A stretch of DNA of 7,285 nucleotides from JBEKJU01 sp050011095 (GTDB lineage: Bacteria; Desulfobacterota; Syntrophorhabdia; Syntrophorhabdales; WCHB1-27). Below the pieces are notes generated by a model. The model was not told the origin of the DNA. It saw only the letters and a list, made by a program, of their open reading frames with translations, and did no database searches. Of the stretch, positions 1 through 4,860 are shown one piece after another. Numbering within the stretch: position 1 is the stretch's first letter; the number at the start of each line of letters is the position of its first letter. The position numbers and the translations under genes are program-made. The stretch covers positions 1 through 7,285 of the forward strand of contig JBEKJU010000185.1 in the NCBI GenBank assembly GCA_050011095.1. The letters run 5' to 3'.

Positions 1-35
1 CTATAACTATATCTGCGCAATTTTCAGATCCGAGG

Positions 36-105
36 CGACGGGTTAACCTCCCTCTCACCCGTCGGATTCGCGCCTGCCCGTGACCCCGGGGAGGCGCCCT
101 ATTTT
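36..105 (+). terminator. Two hairpins at the window start, possible terminator of an upstream gene
   Basis: The first 200 bases hold no convincing gene. An 8-bp stem pairs 36-43 (CGACGGGT) with 57-64 (ACCCGTCG). A second stem pairs 70-75 (GCGCCT) with 92-97 (AGGCGC), with an inner CCC/GGG pairing, and is followed by CCTATTTTGT. The second resembles a weak rho-independent terminator read rightward, which would fit a gene ending left of the window. The thymine tract is interrupted, so termination is an inference. Confidence 0.3.
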
Positions 106-125
106 GTATGGGTCTGTTATTGCTG

Positions 126-139
126 TTGAACATGTTCAA
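126..139. promoter_or_regulatory. Perfect 14-bp palindrome overlapping the -35 box (operator candidate)
   Basis: TTGAACATGTTCAA reads the same on both strands and covers the whole -35 element, the position expected of a repressor operator. The core GAACATGTTC has its half-sites two bases apart. The Gram-positive LexA box keeps GAAC and GTTC four bases apart, so this is not that site. The regulator is unknown and no regulator gene sits beside it. Confidence 0.45.
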
Positions 140-152
140 AACATGCTATACT
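126..152 (+). promoter_or_regulatory. Extended -10 sigma-70-type promoter for the HDOD/GGDEF cluster
   Basis: TATACT at 147-152 matches five of six -10 consensus bases and is preceded by TG at 144-145, giving the extended -10 form TGCTATACT. A -35-like TTGAAC lies at 126-131, but the spacer is only 15 bp, so the extended -10 probably carries most of the recognition. Transcription would start near 159, leaving a leader of about 50 nt before the first start codon. No other plausible promoter was seen before the second or third gene. Confidence 0.55.
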
Positions 153-211
153 CTCTTCCGAGCCGGTCACACAGTGATAACACGGTGCGGAGCGACCGAT
201 CACAGGAAGGA

Positions 212-538
212 ATGATGGCGAGGATTTTGGCGAAAAATCTCATACCGGGAATGAAACTGGAGCGCCCGGTGGTGAACAGGAACGGCCTCATGGTGATGGG
301 GGAGAATACCGAGCTTACCGAGGACCTCATCGAAAAGATACAGAGGATGAACGTCGAGGCGGTTTTCGTGCAGGGGGCTTCGAAGGCGCTACCTCCCCGC
401 GAGGAGGCGCTCACGCAGCTCGACAGGCGCTTCCGGAACGTGGAAGGGACGCCGCAGATGGACATGCTCAAGAGACTGATGAGAGAGCACATAGAAGGCC
501 TTTACGAAGCACATGGATCTGAAAACCCTGAAGGATAG
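212..538 (+). CDS. Small stand-alone protein resembling the N-terminal module of HD-GYP proteins
   Basis: A 108-aa protein. The frame is open further upstream (from 80), but ATG codons at 212 and 215 sit just behind AGGAAGG (204-210), and the upstream part would run through the promoter, so the start was set here. Residues 2-55 follow the pattern 'L.PGM.L..PV...G...M.....LTE..I.KI....VE.VFVQG', which I associate with the short region ahead of many HD-GYP phosphodiesterase domains (DUF3391-like). The tail is charged and probably helical. No signal peptide, membrane segment or catalytic motif is visible. It overlaps the HDOD gene by 26 bp, which suggests translational coupling and a joint role, perhaps as a detached sensory or binding module. 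The family resemblance is from memory; the function is inference. Confidence 0.75.
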   Translation: MMARILAKNLIPGMKLERPVVNRNGLMVMGENTELTEDLIEKIQRMNVEAVFVQGASKALPPREEALTQLDRRFRNVEGTPQMDMLKRLMREHIEGLYEAHGSENPEG

Positions 539-1340
539 AATCGAGACCGTTCAGACTCTCGCGACGATCCCTGCGGTCGCGTCACGCCTGCTGGAGCTGG
601 TGGCAGACCCGACCGTTTCGCTCGCCGAGATCAGCCGTTTTGTTTCGCACGATCCTGTACTCGCCACCAAGGTGCTAAGGATGGTAAACTCTCCGATTTA
701 TGGGTTCCCCGGGAGGATCTCGTCGGTAAACCAGGCCGTGCTCCTGCTCGGTCTCAACGTGGTGAGGGGTCTCCTTATCGGCGTCTCGGTTTTTGACCTT
801 ATGCAGCAGACGATGATCGGTCTCTGGGAGCACTCCCTGGGATGCGCGATCCTCGCGCGCCTTATCTCGAAAAAGAAAGGACTGAGGGACACGGAAGAGA
901 TATCCATCCACGGCCTCCTCCACGACATAGGCAAGGTCGTCCTCGTGCTTCAGTTCCCCAAGGAGTATGAGAAGGTCATGAGCCGGGCCCAGGCAGAGGA
1001 GTGTACCGTGTACGAGGCGGAAGACGACTACTTTCCGACGACTCACGCCACGGTGGGCGCGTGGATCGCTGAACAGTGGAGCTTCCCGAGACGTCTTATC
1101 GACGTTATTGCATGCCATCACAGACCCCAACTATCAAAGGTGGCGCCGATGGAGACGGCAATCGTGCATTTTGCCGATATCCTGCTTCGGTCCAGGGGAT
1201 TCGGTTTTGCCGGTGACTTTGCCGTTCCCCTGCTGCACCCCTCGTCCTGGGAGCTTATCGGACTGTCGGAATCAGATATCGGGGATATCCTGAAGGAGTC
1301 TGAGGATCTGCTGGAAGAAGCCGCCGACCTCGCATTGTGA
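513..1340 (+). CDS. HDOD-domain signalling protein with HD-type residues retained
   Basis: A 275-aa cytosolic protein. Residues 12-205 form an HDOD domain (Pfam PF08668): 'IPAVASRLLELVADP', 'SHDPVLATKVLRMVNSPIYG' and the following 'ISSVNQAVLLLG' are classic family signatures. HDOD domains are relatives of HD phosphohydrolases that usually act as non-enzymatic scaffolds in regulation (motility, biofilm, cell-cycle control). This one still has H107, H137-D138 in 'HGLLHDIGK', H178, H202-H203 and D222, in the order of the metal ligands of active HD or HD-GYP enzymes, so activity is not excluded. The C-terminal 45 residues are an acidic helical tail. The ATG at 513 lies inside the preceding gene and has only a weak GAAG Shine-Dalgarno, consistent with coupled translation. 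The GGDEF gene starts 19 bp after its stop. Confidence 0.9.
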   Translation: MDLKTLKDRIETVQTLATIPAVASRLLELVADPTVSLAEISRFVSHDPVLATKVLRMVNSPIYGFPGRISSVNQAVLLLGLNVVRGLLIGVSVFDLMQQTMIGLWEHSLGCAILARLISKKKGLRDTEEISIHGLLHDIGKVVLVLQFPKEYEKVMSRAQAEECTVYEAEDDYFPTTHATVGAWIAEQWSFPRRLIDVIACHHRPQLSKVAPMETAIVHFADILLRSRGFGFAGDFAVPLLHPSSWELIGLSESDIGDILKESEDLLEEAADLAL

Positions 1341-1359
1341 AGGGCTTTCAGGTGCTGTC

Positions 1360-2289
1360 ATGAAGACTGCTGTGCTCATTTCCCGCGATACGGCCCTGAT
1401 TGCCATAACGGAGAGACTCCTCGCGGGGCCGTGCCGGGTAATCCCCTTCAGCAACCTCGGATCGGGTCTTGACTACGTCTACTCTCTCATCCCTGACCTC
1501 CTCGTCGTCGATCTCACCGCCAATGCCGACGAGACCGTTACGGTGCTCAAAACACTGAAGGATGATCCGATCTTCACCCATCTGCCTGTCCTTGCCGTGA
1601 TCGATGATGCGATCCCCCTGCCGCAGTGGGATTCCGTCATTATCGAGGACTACGTATGGAAGTCGCAGCTCGAAAGGGACCTCTCGGCCCGCGCCCAGCT
1701 CAGCGTCCTTCGGGCCGAGCGCGTGGTGGAGGTTAACCCGCTCACCCGTCTACCCGGTAATATCTCGATCAACAGGACGATCCAGCAACTCATCGACAAA
1801 GACGCGATGTTTGCCATCGGATATGCGGACCTCGACAACTTCAAGCCCTTCAACGACCATTATGGCTTTACGCGGGGGGACGAGGTAATCAAGATGACGG
1901 GAAGGCTCATCCTGAACATCGTGAAGAACAGGCAGCCGAATGGGGCCTTCGTGGGACACATCGGGGGAGACGATTTTATCTTCGTCATGGACGCGGACGT
2001 CGTCGAGGCTACCGCCTCGGAAATTGTCGCCACCTTCGACAGGATTATCCCCACCTTCTATGACGGGACCGAGAGAGAGGCGGGTTGTATTATTGCCCTC
2101 GACAGGCAGGGGAAAACCAGATCATTTCCCTTCATCTCCCTCTCGATCGGGATCGCCAGCAATAGAAACCATCCGTTTTCCCACTACGGGGAGATCACCG
2201 AGGCTGTTTCCGAGATGAAGCAATACGCGAAGCTAACGAAGGGAAGCTGCTACCGGTCGGATAAGCGCTGCACCCCGCAAGACCAGTGA
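1360..2289 (+). CDS. Degenerate receiver plus GGDEF-domain protein (putative diguanylate cyclase)
   Basis: A 309-aa cytosolic protein. Residues 1-115 look like a response-regulator receiver: D51 in 'DLLVVDL' is the likely phospho-acceptor and K101 in 'DYVWKS' the conserved lysine, but residue 9 of the acidic pair is Arg and the usual Thr/Ser is replaced near I81, so phosphorylation may be lost or altered. Residues 120-300 form a GGDEF domain: 'NPLTRLPGN', 'ADLDNFKPFNDHYGF..GD' and 'GHIGGDDFIF' (GGDDF at 202-206). Active relatives make cyclic di-GMP from two GTP. The RxxD inhibitory site expected five residues before the motif is absent (residues 193-196 are PNGA). The Glu-to-Asp change in the signature leaves activity open. 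The ATG at 1360 follows a short AGG. It is the third gene of the cluster with the HDOD protein. Confidence 0.9.
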   Translation: MKTAVLISRDTALIAITERLLAGPCRVIPFSNLGSGLDYVYSLIPDLLVVDLTANADETVTVLKTLKDDPIFTHLPVLAVIDDAIPLPQWDSVIIEDYVWKSQLERDLSARAQLSVLRAERVVEVNPLTRLPGNISINRTIQQLIDKDAMFAIGYADLDNFKPFNDHYGFTRGDEVIKMTGRLILNIVKNRQPNGAFVGHIGGDDFIFVMDADVVEATASEIVATFDRIIPTFYDGTEREAGCIIALDRQGKTRSFPFISLSIGIASNRNHPFSHYGEITEAVSEMKQYAKLTKGSCYRSDKRCTPQDQ

Positions 2290-2305
2290 GGTGGCCTTAC
2301 CGAGC

Positions 2306-2330
2306 CGCCTGCAATTACAAGGGCGTTTTT
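2306..2330 (+). terminator. Weak rho-independent terminator after the GGDEF gene
   Basis: Seventeen bases after the GGDEF stop, CGCCT (2306-2310) can pair with GGGCG (2321-2325, one G-T wobble) around a 10-nt loop, immediately followed by TTTTT (2326-2330). The stem is short and the loop large, so strength is doubtful, but placement and thymine tract fit the end of the three-gene cluster. Confidence 0.4.
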
Positions 2331-2362
2331 GACCGACGGGCTCAGCGCCCCCTCAAGGGAAT

Positions 2363-2461
2363 TGTTCGTCACATCTTTGTTGTCGCATCACAGCCGCCCG
2401 CGGCGGGTACCCACGAAGCGGGTGTCACGCAGCGGGTCGCCGCCGAAGGCGAGGGTGGTGG
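2363..2461 (-). repeat. Dispersed palindrome-rich repeat, copy A
   Basis: This segment lies between the converging GGDEF and kinase genes. Read on the minus strand it aligns with plus-strand 7066-7166: both carry CGCCTTCGGCG, then GACCCGCT, GACACCCGCT, a CCCGCC...GGGCGG hairpin, a GATGCG block and a diverging tail. The gap 2290-2491 holds no credible gene; short frames across it have repetitive, Arg/Gly-rich translations. Confidence 0.6.
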
Positions 2462-2491
2462 CGAAGATGAGCAAGTCGGTCTTACCGGCGC

Positions 2492-3430
2492 CTACCGGCA
2501 ACACCCTTCCAATCTTTCGTTAAATTCGTCTGCGCTGAACCGGTATTCCTGCGTGCCATAGCATTCGACCGCGAAGGAGGCGCACACGCTGCCCATCCGC
2601 GCGCACTGTTCGATATCCAATCCCTGCGCGAGACCCGTCAGCAGTCCGCCCCTGTAGGAATCCCCCGCCCCTGTCGGATCAAGCGCCTGTCTCGCCCTTA
2701 CAGGAGGAATCTCTGTTTGACCGCGCTCCGGCGTGGCGATCTTCGATCCGAGTTCTCCCAGGGTGGTAATGAGGACGCCGACCCGGTCGAGCAAGGCCCT
2801 TCTGTCGAGGCCGGTCTTCTTTATGATGAGGTCAAGCTCGTAGTCGTTGGAGATAAGGACCCGGCACCCCGAGATTGCCTCGACCAGGGCCTCGCCATCC
2901 AGCATGGGCAACGACTGTCCAGGGTCGAAGATATAATCGATGCCCCTCTCTTTACAGATCCGTGGATACTTCACCATATCCTCAAGATTACCGGGAGAGA
3001 CAATAAGCACCGTGCGTTCTGGTTCCAGTCTGTCGAAATCCAGATTGGATGTAAACTTCATGGCCCCCGGGTTGAAGCCCGTGATCTGATTGTCGGCCCG
3101 GTCGGTGGTGATGTAGGCGCCCGCGGTAAATTCTTCTTCTATGATCCTGATGTCTTCCGTGGGGAGGCCGTTCCCTTGCAGCCACTGAAAATACCGTTGG
3201 TAATCATGGCCGCCCACCGCGGCGGAGATGAGGGGCCTTTGACCCATGAGCATGAGGGAGTAGGCGATGTTGCCTGCCGTTCCCCCGAATTTCTCCCGTA
3301 CCCCGTTCACCTGGAAGCAGACATTCAAGACATGTATCTTTTCCGGCAGGATGTGCTGGGAGAAGTATCCGGAAAAATCCATGATCCGGTCATAGGCCAA
3401 GGAGCCGGAAACGACAATGGTCTTCTTCAT
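2492..3430 (-). CDS. adoK: Adenosine kinase, PfkB/ribokinase family (mycobacterial AdoK-like)
   Basis: A 312-aa cytosolic kinase of normal family length. It should phosphorylate adenosine to AMP with ATP (purine salvage), possibly supporting S-adenosylhomocysteine turnover. Visible motifs are the N-terminal 'VSGSLAYDRIMDF', the PfkB signature 'GGTAGN' (49-54), 'FNPGAM' (119-124), 'SNDYE' (194-198) carrying the NxxE magnesium motif, 'TTLG' (222-225), and the anion-hole/catalytic loop 'DPTGAGD' (251-257) with D257 as catalytic base. From memory the overall pattern, including 'NDYE.DL...KTG' and 'GTQEY' near the end, closely resembles Mycobacterium tuberculosis AdoK rather than eukaryotic adenosine kinase. 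The PfkB family is broad, so another nucleoside or sugar is the main alternative. GAGGT just before the ATG provides the ribosome site. It follows the 107-aa gene by six bases. Confidence 0.88.
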   Translation of the reverse strand: MKKTIVVSGSLAYDRIMDFSGYFSQHILPEKIHVLNVCFQVNGVREKFGGTAGNIAYSLMLMGQRPLISAAVGGHDYQRYFQWLQGNGLPTEDIRIIEEEFTAGAYITTDRADNQITGFNPGAMKFTSNLDFDRLEPERTVLIVSPGNLEDMVKYPRICKERGIDYIFDPGQSLPMLDGEALVEAISGCRVLISNDYELDLIIKKTGLDRRALLDRVGVLITTLGELGSKIATPERGQTEIPPVRARQALDPTGAGDSYRGGLLTGLAQGLDIEQCARMGSVCASFAVECYGTQEYRFSADEFNERLEGCCR

Positions 3431-3436
3431 AGGACC

Positions 3437-3760
3437 TCAAATCACCTCGAAGTCTCCGTCCGCCATGCACCGCAGCCAGTCACGCGGCCCGGGCTCAGGC
3501 GACGGGAATGTACACAGTTCTGAATCGTGAAAGACCTCATCCTGTCTGACCATGCAAACAGGCCAGCCGGGCACGCCCGGCGGAACACACGGGTTATCGT
3601 TGATCCGATAGGCGAGGAACTCCGTCTCACTGCAAAAAATCCGGTAGCTGATACCTTGGTATCTGATTTTGAGATTGCACCTGAGCCAGCCCCTCTCATC
3701 GAAGAGACCGACGAACTGTCGTAACACCCCACGCTGCTCGTTTCCCTCCCCTATCCTCAC
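3437..3760 (-). CDS. Unrecognised 107-aa six-cysteine protein, coupled to the adenosine kinase
   Basis: I do not recognise this family. The frame starts with GTG at 3760, with GAGGTGG (3771-3765) four bases upstream, a good ribosome site. It stops at 3437-3439, and that TGA overlaps the kinase Shine-Dalgarno, so the two genes are almost certainly co-translated. The protein has six cysteines at 28, 43, 58, 69, 83 and 98, the tetrapeptide WLRC twice (25-28 and 95-98) and a Pro-rich centre (59-67). It has no signal peptide or membrane helix. The even cysteine spacing might mean metal binding, but there is no CxxC pair, so that is a guess. The overlapping 96-aa frame on the same strand lacks an equivalent start site. 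Confidence 0.6.
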   Translation of the reverse strand: MRIGEGNEQRGVLRQFVGLFDERGWLRCNLKIRYQGISYRIFCSETEFLAYRINDNPCVPPGVPGWPVCMVRQDEVFHDSELCTFPSPEPGPRDWLRCMADGDFEVI

Positions 3761-3778
3761 GTCACCACCTCATTTGCT

Positions 3779-3826
3779 GCCTCATTTAGCGCCGAAAAAC
3801 CTCCGGGGCTTTTCGGCGCAAGAGGC
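3779..3826 (-). promoter_or_regulatory. Long hairpin in the 5' leader of the 107-aa/kinase operon
   Basis: GCGCCGAAAA (3789-3798) pairs perfectly with TTTTCGGCGC (3810-3819), and an outer GCCTC/GAGGC stem (3779-3783 with 3822-3826) extends it. Read leftward, the structure ends about 8 bases before the Shine-Dalgarno of the GTG-start gene, so folding could affect initiation. No thymine tract follows in either direction, which argues against a simple terminator. No known riboswitch class was recognised. Confidence 0.5.
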
Positions 3827-3885
3827 AAAACGGGCCATCTTTTCGCTTCTCGTCCCCGACCCTCCGTTGTGAGTGCCCGCTTAGA

Positions 3886-3914
3886 AAAATAGATGCAATA
3901 CCGCTGAATGTCAA
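3886..3914 (-). promoter_or_regulatory. Minus-strand promoter for the 107-aa/adenosine kinase operon
   Basis: On the minus strand a perfect -35 TTGACA (3914-3909) is separated by exactly 17 bp from TATTTT (3891-3886), a four-of-six -10 match. Transcription would start near 3879 and give a leader of about 120 nt that contains the hairpin at 3779-3826. Confidence 0.5.
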
Positions 3915-3931
3915 GGCTTTTTTTCTTGACA
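3909..3931. promoter_or_regulatory. Inverted repeat linking the two divergent -35 boxes
   Basis: TGTCAAG (3909-3915) and CTTGACA (3925-3931) form a perfect 7-bp inverted repeat around a 9-bp T-rich spacer. Each arm contains the -35 box of one of the divergent promoters, so a protein bound here could control both transcripts. The symmetry may also be only a by-product of two back-to-back consensus -35 boxes. Confidence 0.4.
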
Positions 3932-3955
3932 AACTGTGTTTGCTTGATATATAGA
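3926..3955 (+). promoter_or_regulatory. Plus-strand sigma-70 promoter toward the acetyltransferase gene
   Basis: A consensus -35 TTGACA at 3926-3931 is followed after 16-18 bp by an AT-rich -10 region (TATATAGAAT, 3948-3957; best hexamers TATATA or TATAGA). The predicted start near 3961 leaves an unusually long leader of roughly 210 nt before the ATG at 4173. Confidence 0.6.
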
Positions 3956-3960
3956 ATACT

Positions 3961-4172
3961 CACTTTGCTTTGAACCTCGCCTCTCTATCTTTGGTGCGGT
4001 GAAGAAGATTTCCGGCGAGCCTGTTCCGCCTCCTGTTCCTGAAAGAGAAAGAGCCATAGCCAGAAAAGGTAAAGAAAATTGAAGCAAGTGCAGAAGTGAA
4101 TATCTTGGAGACAGCATAATTCAACTTGCCTTATTGAATTTCAAAATACAACGCTGAAGAGAAAGGAGCTTC
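3961..4172 (+). other. Long leader ahead of the acetyltransferase gene; no clear gene
   Basis: This stretch is visibly richer in A and T than the flanking operons. It holds an inverted repeat AATTCAA (4118-4124) / TTGAATT (4134-4140) with a 9-bp spacer. The right arm also forms TTGAA-T-TTCAA with the following bases. A 27-codon frame from GTG 3999 to TGA 4082 has a Lys/Glu/Pro-rich translation but no Shine-Dalgarno, so I do not call it a gene. A leader-encoded regulatory element is possible but unproven. Confidence 0.35.
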
Positions 4173-4625
4173 ATGAACAAGAGCAACATTAAAATCAGAC
4201 TCATGAAGGTTGACGATTTTGACGCTGTGGTTCGGATTGACGAGAAAGTGCTCAAGGTTTCCCGGTCGGAGTACTATAGACAGAAGTTTGAAACGCTTGT
4301 GCAATCCCCGGATTATTTGCCCACGTCGCTTGTGGCGGAGGAAGAAGATGGAACGGTGATAGGGTTTGTAATGGGGGAACTCTATATAGGAGAGTATGGG
4401 ATTTACCGGGAAAAGGCGACACTGGATACCATCGGCGTTGATCCCGATTACCAGCATAAGGGCATCGGTGAGCAGTTGATTAATGGATTTATGGATCATT
4501 TGAGAACACTCGGCGTTCAAAAGGTAAACACCCTGGTCGACAGCAATGATTCCAAGCTGATGCATTTCTTTAGCGCGAACCAGTTTAGCCCCTCCAAAAC
4601 CATTAACCTGGAACGAAGCCTTTGA
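4173..4625 (+). CDS. GNAT-family N-acetyltransferase
   Basis: A 150-aa cytosolic protein of typical single-domain GNAT length, expected to transfer an acetyl group from acetyl-CoA to an amine; the substrate cannot be told. Features in order: 'IRLMKVDDFDAVVRIDEKVL' (strand 1 and helix 1), the central strand 'VIGFVMGEL' (62-70), 'LDTIGVDPDYQHKGIGEQL' (84-102) whose Q94-H-K-G97-I-G99 is the Q/RxxGxG/A acetyl-CoA pyrophosphate loop, and the C-terminal 'LMHFFSANQFSPSKTINLERSL', resembling RimI-like members. AAAGGAG lies four to five bases before the ATG, an excellent ribosome site. Base composition is lower in G+C than all other genes here, suggesting separate ancestry. Neighbours are the divergent kinase operon and a decayed regulator fragment. 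Confidence 0.88.
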   Translation: MNKSNIKIRLMKVDDFDAVVRIDEKVLKVSRSEYYRQKFETLVQSPDYLPTSLVAEEEDGTVIGFVMGELYIGEYGIYREKATLDTIGVDPDYQHKGIGEQLINGFMDHLRTLGVQKVNTLVDSNDSKLMHFFSANQFSPSKTINLERSL

Positions 4626-4634
4626 TGTCGATGA

Positions 4635-4802
4635 GGCATTATCGATAAGGCGGTCCATAAATAGGAGATTCTTGAAGTTCGCAAACAAGGCATAGCCTAT
4701 GACAGAAAAGAGTACATTGAGGGGATGGTTACCTTTGGTATACCTCTTCAAGCCGCCATCCGGGCTGTTAGCCTGACGCGCCGGGTGCCCATTTCAATGT
4801 CA
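4635..4802 (+). pseudogene. Decayed C-terminal fragment of an IclR-family regulator
   Basis: Read in one frame, 4635-4802 gives 'GIIDKAVHK', a TAG stop at 4662-4664, then 'EILEVRKQGIAYDRKEYIEG', 'MVTFGIPL' and 'QAAIRAVSLTRRVPISMS'. This follows the IclR effector-binding domain pattern (TITD....L..EL..VR..GYA.D..E...G...IAAP....AA....). With the stop counted as one residue, the spacing from the Asp of TITD to the Arg of VR fits exactly. About eight residues usually found between the 'AP' and 'AA' parts seem deleted. The DNA-binding N-terminal domain is missing. It begins about 10 bp after the acetyltransferase gene and is probably a relic of a lost regulator. The match is by eye; the fragment is short. 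Confidence 0.5.
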
Positions 4803-4814
4803 GGGGGCAGCAGG

Positions 4815-4841
4815 AAAAACGAACGGCAGCCCGGCGGGTGC
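4815..4841 (-). terminator. Possible weak terminator after the GAF/DHp gene
   Basis: Reading leftward after the stop at 4861, an imperfect hairpin (4841-4826, with GCA/TGC and CC/GG pairing and a mismatch) is followed six bases later by TTTTT (4819-4815). Position fits the end of the minus-strand gene, but the stem is poor. Confidence 0.25.
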
Positions 4842-4860
4842 GAGGGTCCGCTTCTCATGG

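Noticed and set aside
1..211. Possible riboswitch (for example cyclic di-GMP type) ahead of the HDOD/GGDEF cluster
   Set aside because: The hairpins lie upstream of the predicted promoter and no conserved GEMM-type core was found in the leader 159-211.
2717..3523. 268-aa plus-strand frame opposite the adenosine kinase
   Set aside because: The minus strand encodes a complete kinase with all PfkB motifs; this frame is its shadow.
3999..4082. 27-codon frame starting with GTG in the acetyltransferase leader
   Set aside because: There is no Shine-Dalgarno and the length is within chance expectation; kept only as a remark in the leader entry.
4131..4751. 206-aa minus-strand frame across the acetyltransferase gene
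   Set aside because: It is antisense to a clear GNAT gene with an excellent ribosome site; the translation has no recognisable domain and it crosses the IclR relic.
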